From assembly GCA_019424135.1 (NCBI GenBank), contig JAHYZZ010000007.1, positions 24,313-79,311 of the forward strand: DNA of 54,999 nucleotides, written 5' to 3'. A program made the position numbers and the translations under genes. The stretch is from Lachnospiraceae bacterium (lineage in GTDB: Bacteria > Bacillota > Clostridia > Lachnospirales > Lachnospiraceae). Below, piece after piece: positions 31,663 to 40,230 of this stretch; position 1 is the first letter of the stretch, and each line of letters begins with the position of its first letter. The notes beneath the pieces are model-generated. The model searched no databases. It worked only from the letters and a program-made list of their open reading frames with translations, and was not told where the DNA came from.

Positions 31663-33135
31663 CTACTCTTCTGTTTTTCTTCTGCTTTTTTCTCTCTGAA
31701 AAAGATATCTCAAACGTTTCATTTCCTTTTTTGCTGCTGCAAAGGAGGTCATACGCCATTCCCAGTTCGGAGAACCCACGGTTCCCGGGGTATTCATATG
31801 ACCCTCTCTTCCCAGTCCCAGGATATCCTGGATCGGAACAATGGCATACTTGGCCGGTCTGGCAAAAGTATAGCCTAAAAGTCTATCCTTTACCTGCCCC
31901 TGACCGAATCCTTTTGTTTTTAAAAACCGGCGGACTTTGCGCCTTGCCGCAAGAGACAATCTCCTATACCACTCCATCAGTGTATCATTGTCGTGAGTTC
32001 CGGTGTAAACAATCATATTTTCTTCATCACAAATACCGTCAACCGCTCGCTTTCTCCAGGTCTCAATCGCAAAAATCAGAATTTTCATTCCCTTCAGATG
32101 GTAATGTTTTTTCAGCACCATCACTTCAGGCCTTAATTCTCCCAGATCTTCTGCCACCAGCTCTACGTCTTTCAACCGTTTCGTCAAAAGATCCAGCACC
32201 TCATACCCCGGTGCCTCAACCCATTCTCCTTCCATGGCTGTCGGACAGGAGACCGGGATCTTCCAAAAGGTATCAAATGCCCGGAAATGATCGATTCTTA
32301 CGATATCAAACAACCTTCCGCTGTATCCAATGCGATCCATCCAAAACTGATATTCACTTTCTTTCATATAGTCCCAGTCATAGATAGGGTTGCCCCACCG
32401 CTGTCCAGTGGCGCTGAAATAATCCGGAGGAACGCCCGCGATAAAGGAAGGCCTTCCATCTGCATCCAGCAGGAAATTATCTTTTCCTCCCCATACATCT
32501 GCAGAATCAAGCCCTACATAAAAAGGAACATCCCCCATAATCCGGATGCCTTTCTCATTGGCAGCCTGCTTGACCTGCATCCACTGAGTGTAGAAAAGAT
32601 ACTGTAAAAATACTTGAAAGCCTGTTTCTTCTTTCTCCGTTTGCGACAGCTTCGTTTTTTTCCACTCATTCCAACAGCGTCCATCATTTGCTTTTTTTAA
32701 CGCCCGGAATGTCGTGTATACTTTGACCCATTCCTGCTCTTTAAATTCCTGATACGCCAGATCCTCTTCCTTACCTGCCGCCTTAAAGTTCTGGTATGCC
32801 TCCTTAAGATATGGCAGCTTGAACTCACGGACCTTTTCATAGTCTACCCGTTTTTCATCTTCCCGAAAGGATTTCGGCTCTTCTTTCAGTAATCCTTCCT
32901 TCAAGAGAATTTCAAGACTAATATATAATTCATCCCCCGCATAGGAAGAGTATGGCTGATAAGGAGAATTCCCATATCCCAAAGGATTCAGAGGTAGAAT
33001 CTGCCAAATCGTAATCCCACTTTCCTGCATCAGATCGATCCATTGATATGCGGATGCGCCTAGCTCACCTACGCCGGTACGCGAAGGAAGTGCTGAAACC
33101 GGCATGAGAATCCCCGCTTCTTTTTGCTTCTTCAT
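31663..33135 (-). CDS. malQ: 4-alpha-glucanotransferase
   Basis: 490 residues of GH77. N-terminus GILMPVSALPSRTGVGELGA with SAYQWIDLMQESGITIWQIL-PLNPLGYGNSPYQPYS is typical. Catalytic region: DVWGGKDNF, IVRIDHFRAFDTFWKIP (nucleophile Asp), VAEDLGELRPEV (acid Glu), and YTGTHDNDTLMEW. It rearranges alpha-1,4-glucans, feeding phosphorylase. The ATG at 33135 has GAGAAAGGAAAAAGC; an ATG at 33159 overlaps the phosphorylase stop and has no separate ribosome site. Adjacent glgP and GH13 genes form the operon. Confidence 0.93.
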   Translation of the reverse strand: MKKQKEAGILMPVSALPSRTGVGELGASAYQWIDLMQESGITIWQILPLNPLGYGNSPYQPYSSYAGDELYISLEILLKEGLLKEEPKSFREDEKRVDYEKVREFKLPYLKEAYQNFKAAGKEEDLAYQEFKEQEWVKVYTTFRALKKANDGRCWNEWKKTKLSQTEKEETGFQVFLQYLFYTQWMQVKQAANEKGIRIMGDVPFYVGLDSADVWGGKDNFLLDADGRPSFIAGVPPDYFSATGQRWGNPIYDWDYMKESEYQFWMDRIGYSGRLFDIVRIDHFRAFDTFWKIPVSCPTAMEGEWVEAPGYEVLDLLTKRLKDVELVAEDLGELRPEVMVLKKHYHLKGMKILIFAIETWRKRAVDGICDEENMIVYTGTHDNDTLMEWYRRLSLAARRKVRRFLKTKGFGQGQVKDRLLGYTFARPAKYAIVPIQDILGLGREGHMNTPGTVGSPNWEWRMTSFAAAKKEMKRLRYLFQREKSRRKTEE

Positions 33136-33158
33136 GCTTTTTCCTTTCTCGAAGTTCA

Positions 33159-35429
33159 TTACTCTGTCAGATGCCAGATATCTGTGTCGTACTGTGCAAT
33201 CGTCCGGTCAGATGAGAAATACCCGGCTTTTGCAATGTTTACCAGCATTTTTTTCGCCCATGCCTTCTCATCTTCAAAATCCTCTAACATCCGTTCCTTG
33301 GTCCGAATATAATCCTTTAGATCCAGAAGGGTCATGAACCAGTCTTTGCTGACCAACTCCTTGTAAAGGCGTCCTAAGTTTACCGGATCTCCAATCATAA
33401 TCATCTGCTTACTGATAATAAAGTCTACAAGCTCTTCAATCTGAGGGTCGCTTTCATAGATTTCCCGGGAGTGGTAGCCATTCTGGGCATACAACTGGAT
33501 GACTTTTTCAGATCTTGCACCAAACACATAAATATTGTCATCTCCCACCAGTTCATGAATCTCTACATTTGCCCCATCCTCTGTTCCCAGGGTCACCGCC
33601 CCATTCAGCATAAACTTCATATTTCCGGTACCGGAAGCCTCCTTGGAAGCCAAGGAAATCTGTTCCGAAATATCGCAGGCCGGAATCAGTTTTTCTGCCT
33701 TGGTCACATTATAATTTTCCACCATTACGATTCTTAAGTATGGGCTTACTTCCGGATCATTATTTACCAGCTCCTGCAGACACAATATCAGATGAATGAT
33801 ATCCTTGGCAATGATATAAGCCGGAGCCGCCTTTGCACCGAAAATCATAGTAATCGGACGTTTCGGCAGGTTTCCTTTTTTAATCTCCTTATATTTATAG
33901 ATGGCATATAATGCATTCATCTGCTGTCTCTTATACTCATGAAGGCGCTTAATCTGTATATCAAAGATGGAATGATCGTCAATTTCTATACCCTGGGTCA
34001 TAGAAAGATAGTTCTTCAATTCTGCTTTCGCACCTTTTTTGATTTCTATTAGTCTTGCCAGTACCTGCTCATCATCCTGGTATGCCAAAAGCTTTTCCAG
34101 TTCTTCAGCATCTTTCATATATCCGGTGCCAATTAACTCTTTTAGATAGTCTGCCAATTCATGATTACAGTGCACAAGCCACCGGCGGAAGGTGATGCCG
34201 TTGGTCTTATTGTTAAATTTCTCCGGATAGATGTCATAAAATGGTTTCAGTTCGGATTCTTTTAAAATCTCTGTGTGCAAAGCTGCCACTCCGTTAACTG
34301 CATATCCATAATGGATGTCAATGTGAGCCATGTGCACCAGCTGATTTTGATCGATAATATAGACTCTCTCATCATGAAAATCTCTTCGAACTCTGGCATC
34401 TAGTTCTCGAATAATCGGCAACAACTGCGGAACCACCTGCTCCAGATAATAAACCGGCCATTTTTCCAGCGCCTCTGCCAAAATCGTGTGATTGGTATAT
34501 GCACAGGTTTTACGCACCACATCGATAGCAGTATCCATATTGAATCCTTTTTCTGTAGTCAAGATTCGAATCAACTCTGGGATCACCATCGTCGGATGAG
34601 TATCGTTAATCTGAATACAGACATGCTCATGTAAGTGATACAGATTGACCCCTCTTTCCTCTGCCTCTTTCAAAATAAGTTGAGCCCCATTGCTGACCAT
34701 AAAATACTGCTGATAGATTCGAAGCAGACGACCTGCGTCATCACTGTCATCCGGATAAAGGAAGAGGGTCAGGTTCTTCTGGATGTCATGCTTGTCAAAC
34801 TGAATCCCGTCATGAATGATTCCCTCATCTACCGTGTCCAGGTCAAACAAATGTAGTTTATTTTTCCCATTCTGATGATATCCCGGAACATCAATGTCAT
34901 ACATGGTAGAGGTTAATGTAAAATCTTTGAAAGGCACCTGGAAGTGACAATCTGTTTTGGTTAGCCAACTGTCCTTCGTAAGCCATGGATTTTTGTCCTC
35001 CCACTGCTTGTGATCAGAAAACTTCTGTAAAAACAGTCCCTCATGATAATTTAATCCCACACCGTCTCCTGGCAGCCCCAGGGTCGCAATCGAATCCAGA
35101 AAACATGCCGCAAGTCTTCCAAGGCCCCCATTTCCAAGAGAGGGCTCCAGCTCTATTTCTTCGACTGCAGTTAGATCATGCCCATGCTTTGCTAAGGTGT
35201 CTCTGGTCTCCTCAAATAGTCCCAGGTTAATCAAATTATTAGACAGCAGTTTTCCGATAAGGAATTCTGCAGAAATATAGTAAAGTTTACGCTTTCCTGT
35301 GTTCTGTGGGATCGCGGACATCTTTTCTTTCGTAATTGTAAGAAGCGCTGCATATATCTCGCCATCTGAAGCACTTTCAATGTCCTTTTGAAATAAATCC
35401 TGTAACTTCTGTTTCAGTTCTTGTTCCAT
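33159..35429 (-). CDS. glgP: glycogen/maltodextrin phosphorylase
   Basis: 756 residues (slightly shorter than the 800-residue family norm). Substrate and PLP regions: GNGGLGRLAACFLDSIATLG, PGDGVGLNYHEGLF, QINDTHPTMVIPEL (phosphate/active site), NGITFRRWL, IQIKRLHEYKRQQMN, and the PLP lysine in SGTGNMKFMLNGAVTLGTED. It cleaves alpha-1,4-glucan with phosphate to glucose-1-phosphate in the cytoplasm. First gene of the operon, transcribed away from a LacI-type regulator. Start at 35429 (GGAAAGGAGATCACTTACG); a start seven codons further up overlaps the same ribosome site. Confidence 0.93.
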   Translation of the reverse strand: MEQELKQKLQDLFQKDIESASDGEIYAALLTITKEKMSAIPQNTGKRKLYYISAEFLIGKLLSNNLINLGLFEETRDTLAKHGHDLTAVEEIELEPSLGNGGLGRLAACFLDSIATLGLPGDGVGLNYHEGLFLQKFSDHKQWEDKNPWLTKDSWLTKTDCHFQVPFKDFTLTSTMYDIDVPGYHQNGKNKLHLFDLDTVDEGIIHDGIQFDKHDIQKNLTLFLYPDDSDDAGRLLRIYQQYFMVSNGAQLILKEAEERGVNLYHLHEHVCIQINDTHPTMVIPELIRILTTEKGFNMDTAIDVVRKTCAYTNHTILAEALEKWPVYYLEQVVPQLLPIIRELDARVRRDFHDERVYIIDQNQLVHMAHIDIHYGYAVNGVAALHTEILKESELKPFYDIYPEKFNNKTNGITFRRWLVHCNHELADYLKELIGTGYMKDAEELEKLLAYQDDEQVLARLIEIKKGAKAELKNYLSMTQGIEIDDHSIFDIQIKRLHEYKRQQMNALYAIYKYKEIKKGNLPKRPITMIFGAKAAPAYIIAKDIIHLILCLQELVNNDPEVSPYLRIVMVENYNVTKAEKLIPACDISEQISLASKEASGTGNMKFMLNGAVTLGTEDGANVEIHELVGDDNIYVFGARSEKVIQLYAQNGYHSREIYESDPQIEELVDFIISKQMIMIGDPVNLGRLYKELVSKDWFMTLLDLKDYIRTKERMLEDFEDEKAWAKKMLVNIAKAGYFSSDRTIAQYDTDIWHLTE

Positions 35430-35488
35430 CGTAAGTGATCTCCTTTCCATTTCATAGGTTCAATGGCCTGATAATCTCAGACTTTTTT

Positions 35489-35517
35489 ATTATACCATTT
35501 TTTCCCTTTTTCCAATA
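35489..35517 (-). promoter_or_regulatory. promoter of the glgP operon
   Basis: Read leftward: TATTGG (35517-35512), 17 bases, TATAAT (35494-35489). The 220 bases between it and the LacI gene contain inverted and repeated TTGGCAA-like words that may be operator sites. Confidence 0.5.
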
Positions 35518-35734
35518 CTAAATTTTTTACGTTGGCAACATTTTTATGTTTGTAAATTGCCAAATGTTTCGTATTGTTTCGTTATGATTTTATATTAATC
35601 CAGAAAAACAAATTCGTCAATCCATTTTTATTTTTTTCTTGTTTTCCTGTTCCCTTCTGCCTATAATAAAATCATCAGAATTTGATTGTTCCCAGGAATC
35701 ATTCATAAAACCAACAAAGGGAGGTCCTTTTCGT

Positions 35735-36733
35735 ATGTCCACTATACAAGAAATAGCTGACAGACTTGGCATTTCAAAGGGAACTGTGTCTAAGGCTTTA
35801 AACGGCGCATCCGATATCAGCGAAACTTTACAAAAAAAAATTATTGAAACTGCCGTTGAAATGGGCTACCAGAAACTGAGGCGTCCGGGAGGCCTTCGGA
35901 AACTCTGCGTCCTGATTCGCCATATGGAATACTCACAGCCCCATCATTTTGGATATGATCTGATCCTGGGCTTCCGGCAGATGGCTGAACCTGCCGGCTA
36001 CACCGTGGAAATCGTATCCGTAAGTGATCAGCTGCAGGCTTCTTTTTCTTATGATGCCTTTATGTTGCGGCAAGATTATCTCGGAGCCTTTGTTCTTGGT
36101 TTTTCCTTAAACGATCCCTGGATCAAGTGTTTCCCTACAAGCCATACCCCGGCAGTCCTCTACGACAACTATATTTCTTCCAATCCACATATGGCTTCTG
36201 TCGGTATCGATAATCGGGAAGGGATGGATCTGGCTGTATCGCATCTGAAAAATCTTGGTCACAGACGGATCGGTTACCTAAGCCACGCGTTGGATTCCCA
36301 CATTATGCAAGTACGTATGGAGGCTTTTCTTCAGGCCATGCACCAGCAGGAACTCCCCGTTGATGCTTCTTTCACCGGAAGCTCCCATTACATCTCCCAC
36401 TGCATGGAAACAGATCTGCCCCGACTTTTGTATGAAAAAGATGTAACCGCAATCATCTGCAGCCATGATCAAATTGCAAACGCCGCCATGCTCCAATGTC
36501 AGCAGATGGGCTTCCAGATTCCCGAGGAAATCAGCATCATCGGCTTTGACGACCTCCCCATCTGCGCCTACACCTTTCCACCCCTGACCACCATTCGCCA
36601 GGATCGCCTGCAGCTTGGAAAAAGTGGCTATTACGCACTAGAAAGCCTGATGAACGGTATTCCAATTAGCACACTTCTGCTACACGCAGAACTAATAATA
36701 CGAAACTCTACGAACAAAAATTTGCCCGATTAG
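35735..36733 (+). CDS. LacI-family repressor of the maltodextrin operon
   Basis: 332 residues. N-terminal HTH MSTIQEIADRLGISKGTVSK with ALNGASDISETLQ hinge. The periplasmic-binding-like sensor domain has AVLYDNYISSNPHMASVGIDNREG and LGHRRIGYLS, then ISIIGFDDLPICAYTFPPLT-TIRQ near the end. The divergent position beside glgP-malQ-GH13 suggests it senses a maltodextrin-type sugar, like MalR (inference). The ATG at 35735 has AAAGGGAGGTCCTTTTCGT. The stop codon TAG is part of the conserved ATTAGGTACA flank of hairpin repeat B. Confidence 0.85.
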   Translation: MSTIQEIADRLGISKGTVSKALNGASDISETLQKKIIETAVEMGYQKLRRPGGLRKLCVLIRHMEYSQPHHFGYDLILGFRQMAEPAGYTVEIVSVSDQLQASFSYDAFMLRQDYLGAFVLGFSLNDPWIKCFPTSHTPAVLYDNYISSNPHMASVGIDNREGMDLAVSHLKNLGHRRIGYLSHALDSHIMQVRMEAFLQAMHQQELPVDASFTGSSHYISHCMETDLPRLLYEKDVTAIICSHDQIANAAMLQCQQMGFQIPEEISIIGFDDLPICAYTFPPLTTIRQDRLQLGKSGYYALESLMNGIPISTLLLHAELIIRNSTNKNLPD

Positions 36734-36800
36734 GTACACCCCAGGAAGGGGAACAGGACGTAGACCTTTTAAAAAGGTCTACGTCCTGTTCCCCTTCCTG
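36729..36800. repeat. hairpin repeat, copy B
   Basis: ATTAGGTACA (36729-36738) plus CCCC, then a perfect inverted repeat from 36742 to 36800 (25 bp of arm plus three T/A pairs, three-base loop). Core AGGACGTAGACCTTT as in copies A and C; outer arm CAGGAAGGGGAAC is unique to this copy and fully complementary to its partner. It lies between the LacI gene stop and the endolysin stop. Confidence 0.88.
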
Positions 36801-36825
36801 ACCGCTATCTTACTTTGCTGAATTC

Positions 36826-37611
36826 CTAAGATATTCGAATTTTTTGACCTGGATAGATTAAATTTGGATTCGATATTCCATTAATTTGAGCCAGTCTCTG
36901 ATAAGTTGTGCCATATCGCTGTGCAATTTCGCTCAATGTGTCCCCACTTTTTACAGTATATATAACTGGTTTGGGTGTACCAGAAGAGTCACTGCCTTTG
37001 GCATAGGCATCCCATGCTGTTCTGTCACCATAAAATACATCTAAATCTAAGTCTCCACTATATCCGGGAAGCCTTCCGCTAGAAGTGTACTGATACAAAG
37101 CTGCGAACTTCCATGCCCCAGTTCCCCCTAACAGCGGTGCATCCGGATTATATCCCATCTCCGTATTCCCTGCATAGTATCCTGCGTTCCAAAGTCCATA
37201 ATCTCCATTTACGACCGATGACCAGTCATAGCCATTTACTGTATCGTTATTCATATAAATCAACGGCTTAACCCCTGTCAGCTGGTACACTCTGTCAAGC
37301 CATTCCTTTGCCCAGGCCGGTCCCCGGGAGACTCCGCTTCCCTCCCAGTCCAGTGCCAGAATTGCTTTCTTAATATAACCTTTGATATTATTGACAAAAT
37401 ATTCCGCTTCTGCGGAAGCGCTATTCTTCCCGGCAAAGTGATAAACTCCAAGTTTTTTTCCAAGTCCCAGACCCTGTTGGAATGCACGGTCACAATCTGG
37501 GTTTACATAAGTCAAACCTTCTGTCGCTTTTATAATTACAAAATCACAAGGAACCTTTGAAAGATCAATCCCTTTTTGCCAGCTGGATATATCAATTCCA
37601 TTCAAACTCAT
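36826..37611 (-). CDS. GH25 lysozyme with C-terminal LysM (endolysin-like)
   Basis: 261 residues. Catalytic GH25 domain (about 1-195): NGIDISSWQKGIDLSKVPCD, FVIIKATEG, and the catalytic DWEGSG motif after ILAL; the family needs a D-x-E set on these strands. The LysM domain is at about 215-261 (YTVKSGDTLSEIAQRYGTTY...NPNLIYPGQKIRI). It cuts the beta-1,4 bond after N-acetylmuramic acid. No signal peptide or membrane segment: such proteins are usually phage endolysins released through a holin, but no phage gene is next to it. RBS GGGAAGGAGTATTACAGT sets the start. It is enclosed by hairpin repeats B and C. Confidence 0.88.
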   Translation of the reverse strand: MSLNGIDISSWQKGIDLSKVPCDFVIIKATEGLTYVNPDCDRAFQQGLGLGKKLGVYHFAGKNSASAEAEYFVNNIKGYIKKAILALDWEGSGVSRGPAWAKEWLDRVYQLTGVKPLIYMNNDTVNGYDWSSVVNGDYGLWNAGYYAGNTEMGYNPDAPLLGGTGAWKFAALYQYTSSGRLPGYSGDLDLDVFYGDRTAWDAYAKGSDSSGTPKPVIYTVKSGDTLSEIAQRYGTTYQRLAQINGISNPNLIYPGQKIRIS

Positions 37612-37727
37612 ACTGTAATACTCCTTCCCGTGAAGCTTTTCCTTCACATCTTACAGTATTAACATATGGAATCATACCTTTCGATGTTCCAACACCATTC
37701 GAAACTTTTCGAACATATTTTTTCTCT

Positions 37728-37797
37728 ATTAGGTACACCCTTGCATACGAATCAGGACGTAGACCTTTGTAAAAGGTCTACGTCCTGATTCGTATGC
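37728..37797. repeat. hairpin repeat, copy C
   Basis: ATTAGGTACA (37728-37737) plus CCCTT, then a perfect 26-bp inverted repeat: left arm 37743-37768, loop GTA, right arm 37772-37797. Core AGGACGTAGACCTTT shared with A and B; outer arm GCATACGAATC specific to this copy. The right arm touches the stop codon of the leftward dsdA gene. Confidence 0.88.
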
Positions 37798-39116
37798 TAG
37801 TTCTTCTTTCGATATTCTTCTCGTACTTCTTCCGGTACCAGGCTACCACCAGTGCCCCAGACAATATGCACTGCCTGATCCAATTTCTGATCCAGCCCAT
37901 GCTTGCGAAGGTATTCCCGGGTTTCGGAATATTTCAGAAGCTTGACCGGTCCCTCAAATGCTGCGCAGGAACTTGGTTCAATAAAAATATCTTCTGTGTC
38001 CCACAGTGCACGCATATACTCGTAAAGCCACTTGTCATCCACTGTAAATTCCCCGGACAGCAAAGGTTCCATCACTTTCCCCACAAATCCGGAAGGTCTC
38101 CCTACTGCCAGACCATCCGCATCGGTTTGTCCTGTCAGTCCTACATCCTGCACACAGATTTGATTATGTAGACCGCTTGCCATTCCAAGAAGCATACATG
38201 GCGCCTGTGTAGGTTCTACAAAAAAGACGTGCACATTATCGTTCCAAAGTTCTTTCATTCCAAAAGTAATGCCGCCCGGTGCACCGCCCACCCCGCAAGG
38301 AATATAAACAAACAGCGGATGTGTAGAATCTGCCGTAATTTTGAATGCATCAAGCTGATTTTTCAGACGTCCTGCTGCCACCGCATACCCCATAAATAAG
38401 TTTTTAGAATTTTCATCATCTACAAAATAACTCTTTGGATCTGCATCGGACTCTCTCCTGCCATTTTTTACAGCCTCGCTATAATCAGACTCATATTCGA
38501 TCACTTTCACACCATGGCTTCTTAACATATCCTTTTTCCATTGGCGTGCATCTGCCGACATGTGTACAATTACCTGATAGCCGATGGCAGCGCTGGCAAT
38601 CCCGATGCTTAATCCCAAATTACCTGTGGACCCCACCTGGATCTTATACTGGCTAAAAAATTCCTTGTACTTTTCAGATGCCAGAATGGAGTAATCATCC
38701 TCTTTTTTCAGTATCCCTGCCTCAAAAGCCAAATCTTCCGTGTGTTTGAGTACTTCATAAATACCTCCTCTTGCTTTGACAGACCCAGCCACAGCAAGTG
38801 CATTATCCTGCTTCAGAAGCAGTCTTCCCGGTATGCTGCATGCAAACCTTTCTTCCAGCGCCTTCTGCATTCCAGGAATGGGTGTCAGTGGAGATTCTAT
38901 GATGCCTTCCTGCAGTTTCGTTTCTGGGAAACACTTTTGGATCAACGGCGCGAAACGCCTGAGCCTTTCTTCTGCATCGCGAATCTCCCATGTCTTCACC
39001 GGCAGATTTCCCTTTGCCAGGCTCCACTTCGTCAGCTTATCGTTGATCCACCCAACCTGCGTGGCTGACGCAATCTTCTGGATCACTGGATTTTTCATAT
39101 ACTCTTTTTCCATCAT
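37797..39116 (-). CDS. dsdA: D-serine dehydratase (ammonia-lyase)
   Basis: 439 residues, family length. PLP-fold type II enzyme: Lys in AVAGSVKARGGIYEVLKHTE, the phosphate loop GSTGNLGLSIGIASAAIGYQ, and the second domain YIPCGVGGAPGGITFGMKEL. The C-terminus VHIVWGTGGSLVPEEV is typical of DsdA. It converts D-serine to pyruvate and ammonia. It is the last gene of the eight-gene leftward block, 44 bases after the APH-like gene. A dsdA gene normally sits with a LysR regulator and transporter; here it is with redox and glycosyl genes, which is unusual. RBS GGAAGGGAGGCTGT; double ATG, the first used. Confidence 0.9.
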   Translation of the reverse strand: MMEKEYMKNPVIQKIASATQVGWINDKLTKWSLAKGNLPVKTWEIRDAEERLRRFAPLIQKCFPETKLQEGIIESPLTPIPGMQKALEERFACSIPGRLLLKQDNALAVAGSVKARGGIYEVLKHTEDLAFEAGILKKEDDYSILASEKYKEFFSQYKIQVGSTGNLGLSIGIASAAIGYQVIVHMSADARQWKKDMLRSHGVKVIEYESDYSEAVKNGRRESDADPKSYFVDDENSKNLFMGYAVAAGRLKNQLDAFKITADSTHPLFVYIPCGVGGAPGGITFGMKELWNDNVHVFFVEPTQAPCMLLGMASGLHNQICVQDVGLTGQTDADGLAVGRPSGFVGKVMEPLLSGEFTVDDKWLYEYMRALWDTEDIFIEPSSCAAFEGPVKLLKYSETREYLRKHGLDQKLDQAVHIVWGTGGSLVPEEVREEYRKKN

Positions 39117-39160
39117 ACAGCCTCCCTTCCTGCATTTTACCGATATTATCATTAAATTTA

Positions 39161-40201
39161 TTATATCGGATTTTCTGACTTCTGCCTAGCATCTTCCTGC
39201 CCGTTTACATACCTTCCGATCTTATCCAGGAAATCATCATCCAGATACGCCTCCAGCTTCCGGAACGTGAAAAGATTAAAAATCTCCTTATCCGGCTGCT
39301 GGTATTCAATCCATGCCATCGCACACCAGGTAATTCCACGCAGGCAGGTTACCTGAATATACGTCCTCGTCCTTTCTTCAATGCCAGAAACGTCAAATCT
39401 TCCATTTACTTCCCGGATGTATGCATGGACAAAGTCTTCTGTCTGTTTCTGATCCAGAATCACATCCGTTTTCCAGAATGTCGTCGTAGGTGCTAAGAAA
39501 TGTCCCAAATCCTGAGCTGGATCTCCATATAATGGCTTTTCCCAGTCGACCAGATAATCTGTCCCCCTTTCGTTAATCAAAAAATTCGTAGAATTCAATT
39601 CTGTATTGATGCAGCAGTAATATGGAATTTTTCCCACATCGTCTGCCCTTTCCCATCCAATATCTAAAAGTCTTCGGATCTTTTTCTTTTTTTTCTCATC
39701 TGCCAGTTCTGAGTCCATATATATCCTGACCATCTCTTCACACTCCTCAAGAATGGCCTTCATAGGATCTTTCGGGCAGAAAAGTCCATGTTCCTGGGGC
39801 AGTCTTATGCTGTGGATGTCTGCCAGGCATCCTGCTGCCCGTAAAAGCTCTGTCTCATAAACCATCAAATGCCCTGGAAGGAACTCCATGACCATGACCC
39901 CATAAGGCAGATATCTGCAGCTTCCATCTACATACAGAGGCCTGGGCGTGCGCCCTGAACCTGCAAGAAGCTTCAGCGCCCGGTACTCATAACCAATCTG
40001 ATCATCCAAATGCATCTGGCTCCCAAAATTAATCCGCAGCATCAACTTCTGTCCGCTGATTGGATGAAGAAATACATAATTCCTGTTATACTCACCCTGG
40101 GCAAGCATCCGGTACTCTTCTGTCACCGCTTCCGGCAGTCCCAGTGCCTCCCGGTAGTGCCTTGATGCCACATATTCTTTTAGCCCTTTTGTTCTGTCCA
40201 T
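39161..40201 (-). CDS. aminoglycoside phosphotransferase/choline kinase-like protein, degenerate active site
   Basis: 346 residues with the APH fold order: an N-lobe containing LAQGEYNRNYVFLHP and KLMLRINFGSQMHL (ATP-lobe Lys/Arg), hinge VMVMEFLPGHLM, and C-lobe. Where kinases of this family have HxDxxxxN, this protein has INTELNSTNFLI: the His and catalytic Asp are replaced by Asn and Glu. The DxD-like metal site is LVDWEKPLYGDPAQDLGHF, largely kept. So it may be a weak or altered kinase, or a binding protein (inference). Context with glycosyltransferase and membrane genes suggests a small-molecule or lipid substrate. RBS GGAGTGGGGGGAGAGCT. Confidence 0.75.
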   Translation of the reverse strand: MDRTKGLKEYVASRHYREALGLPEAVTEEYRMLAQGEYNRNYVFLHPISGQKLMLRINFGSQMHLDDQIGYEYRALKLLAGSGRTPRPLYVDGSCRYLPYGVMVMEFLPGHLMVYETELLRAAGCLADIHSIRLPQEHGLFCPKDPMKAILEECEEMVRIYMDSELADEKKKKKIRRLLDIGWERADDVGKIPYYCCINTELNSTNFLINERGTDYLVDWEKPLYGDPAQDLGHFLAPTTTFWKTDVILDQKQTEDFVHAYIREVNGRFDVSGIEERTRTYIQVTCLRGITWCAMAWIEYQQPDKEIFNLFTFRKLEAYLDDDFLDKIGRYVNGQEDARQKSENPI

Positions 40202-40230
40202 AGCTCTCCCCCCACTCCTCTTCAAACTAT

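Noticed and set aside
31581..32387. Rightward open frame of 268 codons opposite malQ
   Set aside because: Low-complexity Ser/Pro/Phe-rich product, antisense to a well-supported GH77 gene.
21288..37797. Hairpin repeats A-C as a CRISPR array
   Set aside because: Copies are far apart (15 kb and 1 kb), not regularly spaced, and their variable parts are the hairpin arms rather than spacers. No cas genes in the window.
36729..37797. Hairpin repeats B and C as a normal insertion sequence with terminal inverted repeats
   Set aside because: The two copies are in direct, not inverted, orientation. No transposase lies between them, and each copy is itself a complete palindrome.
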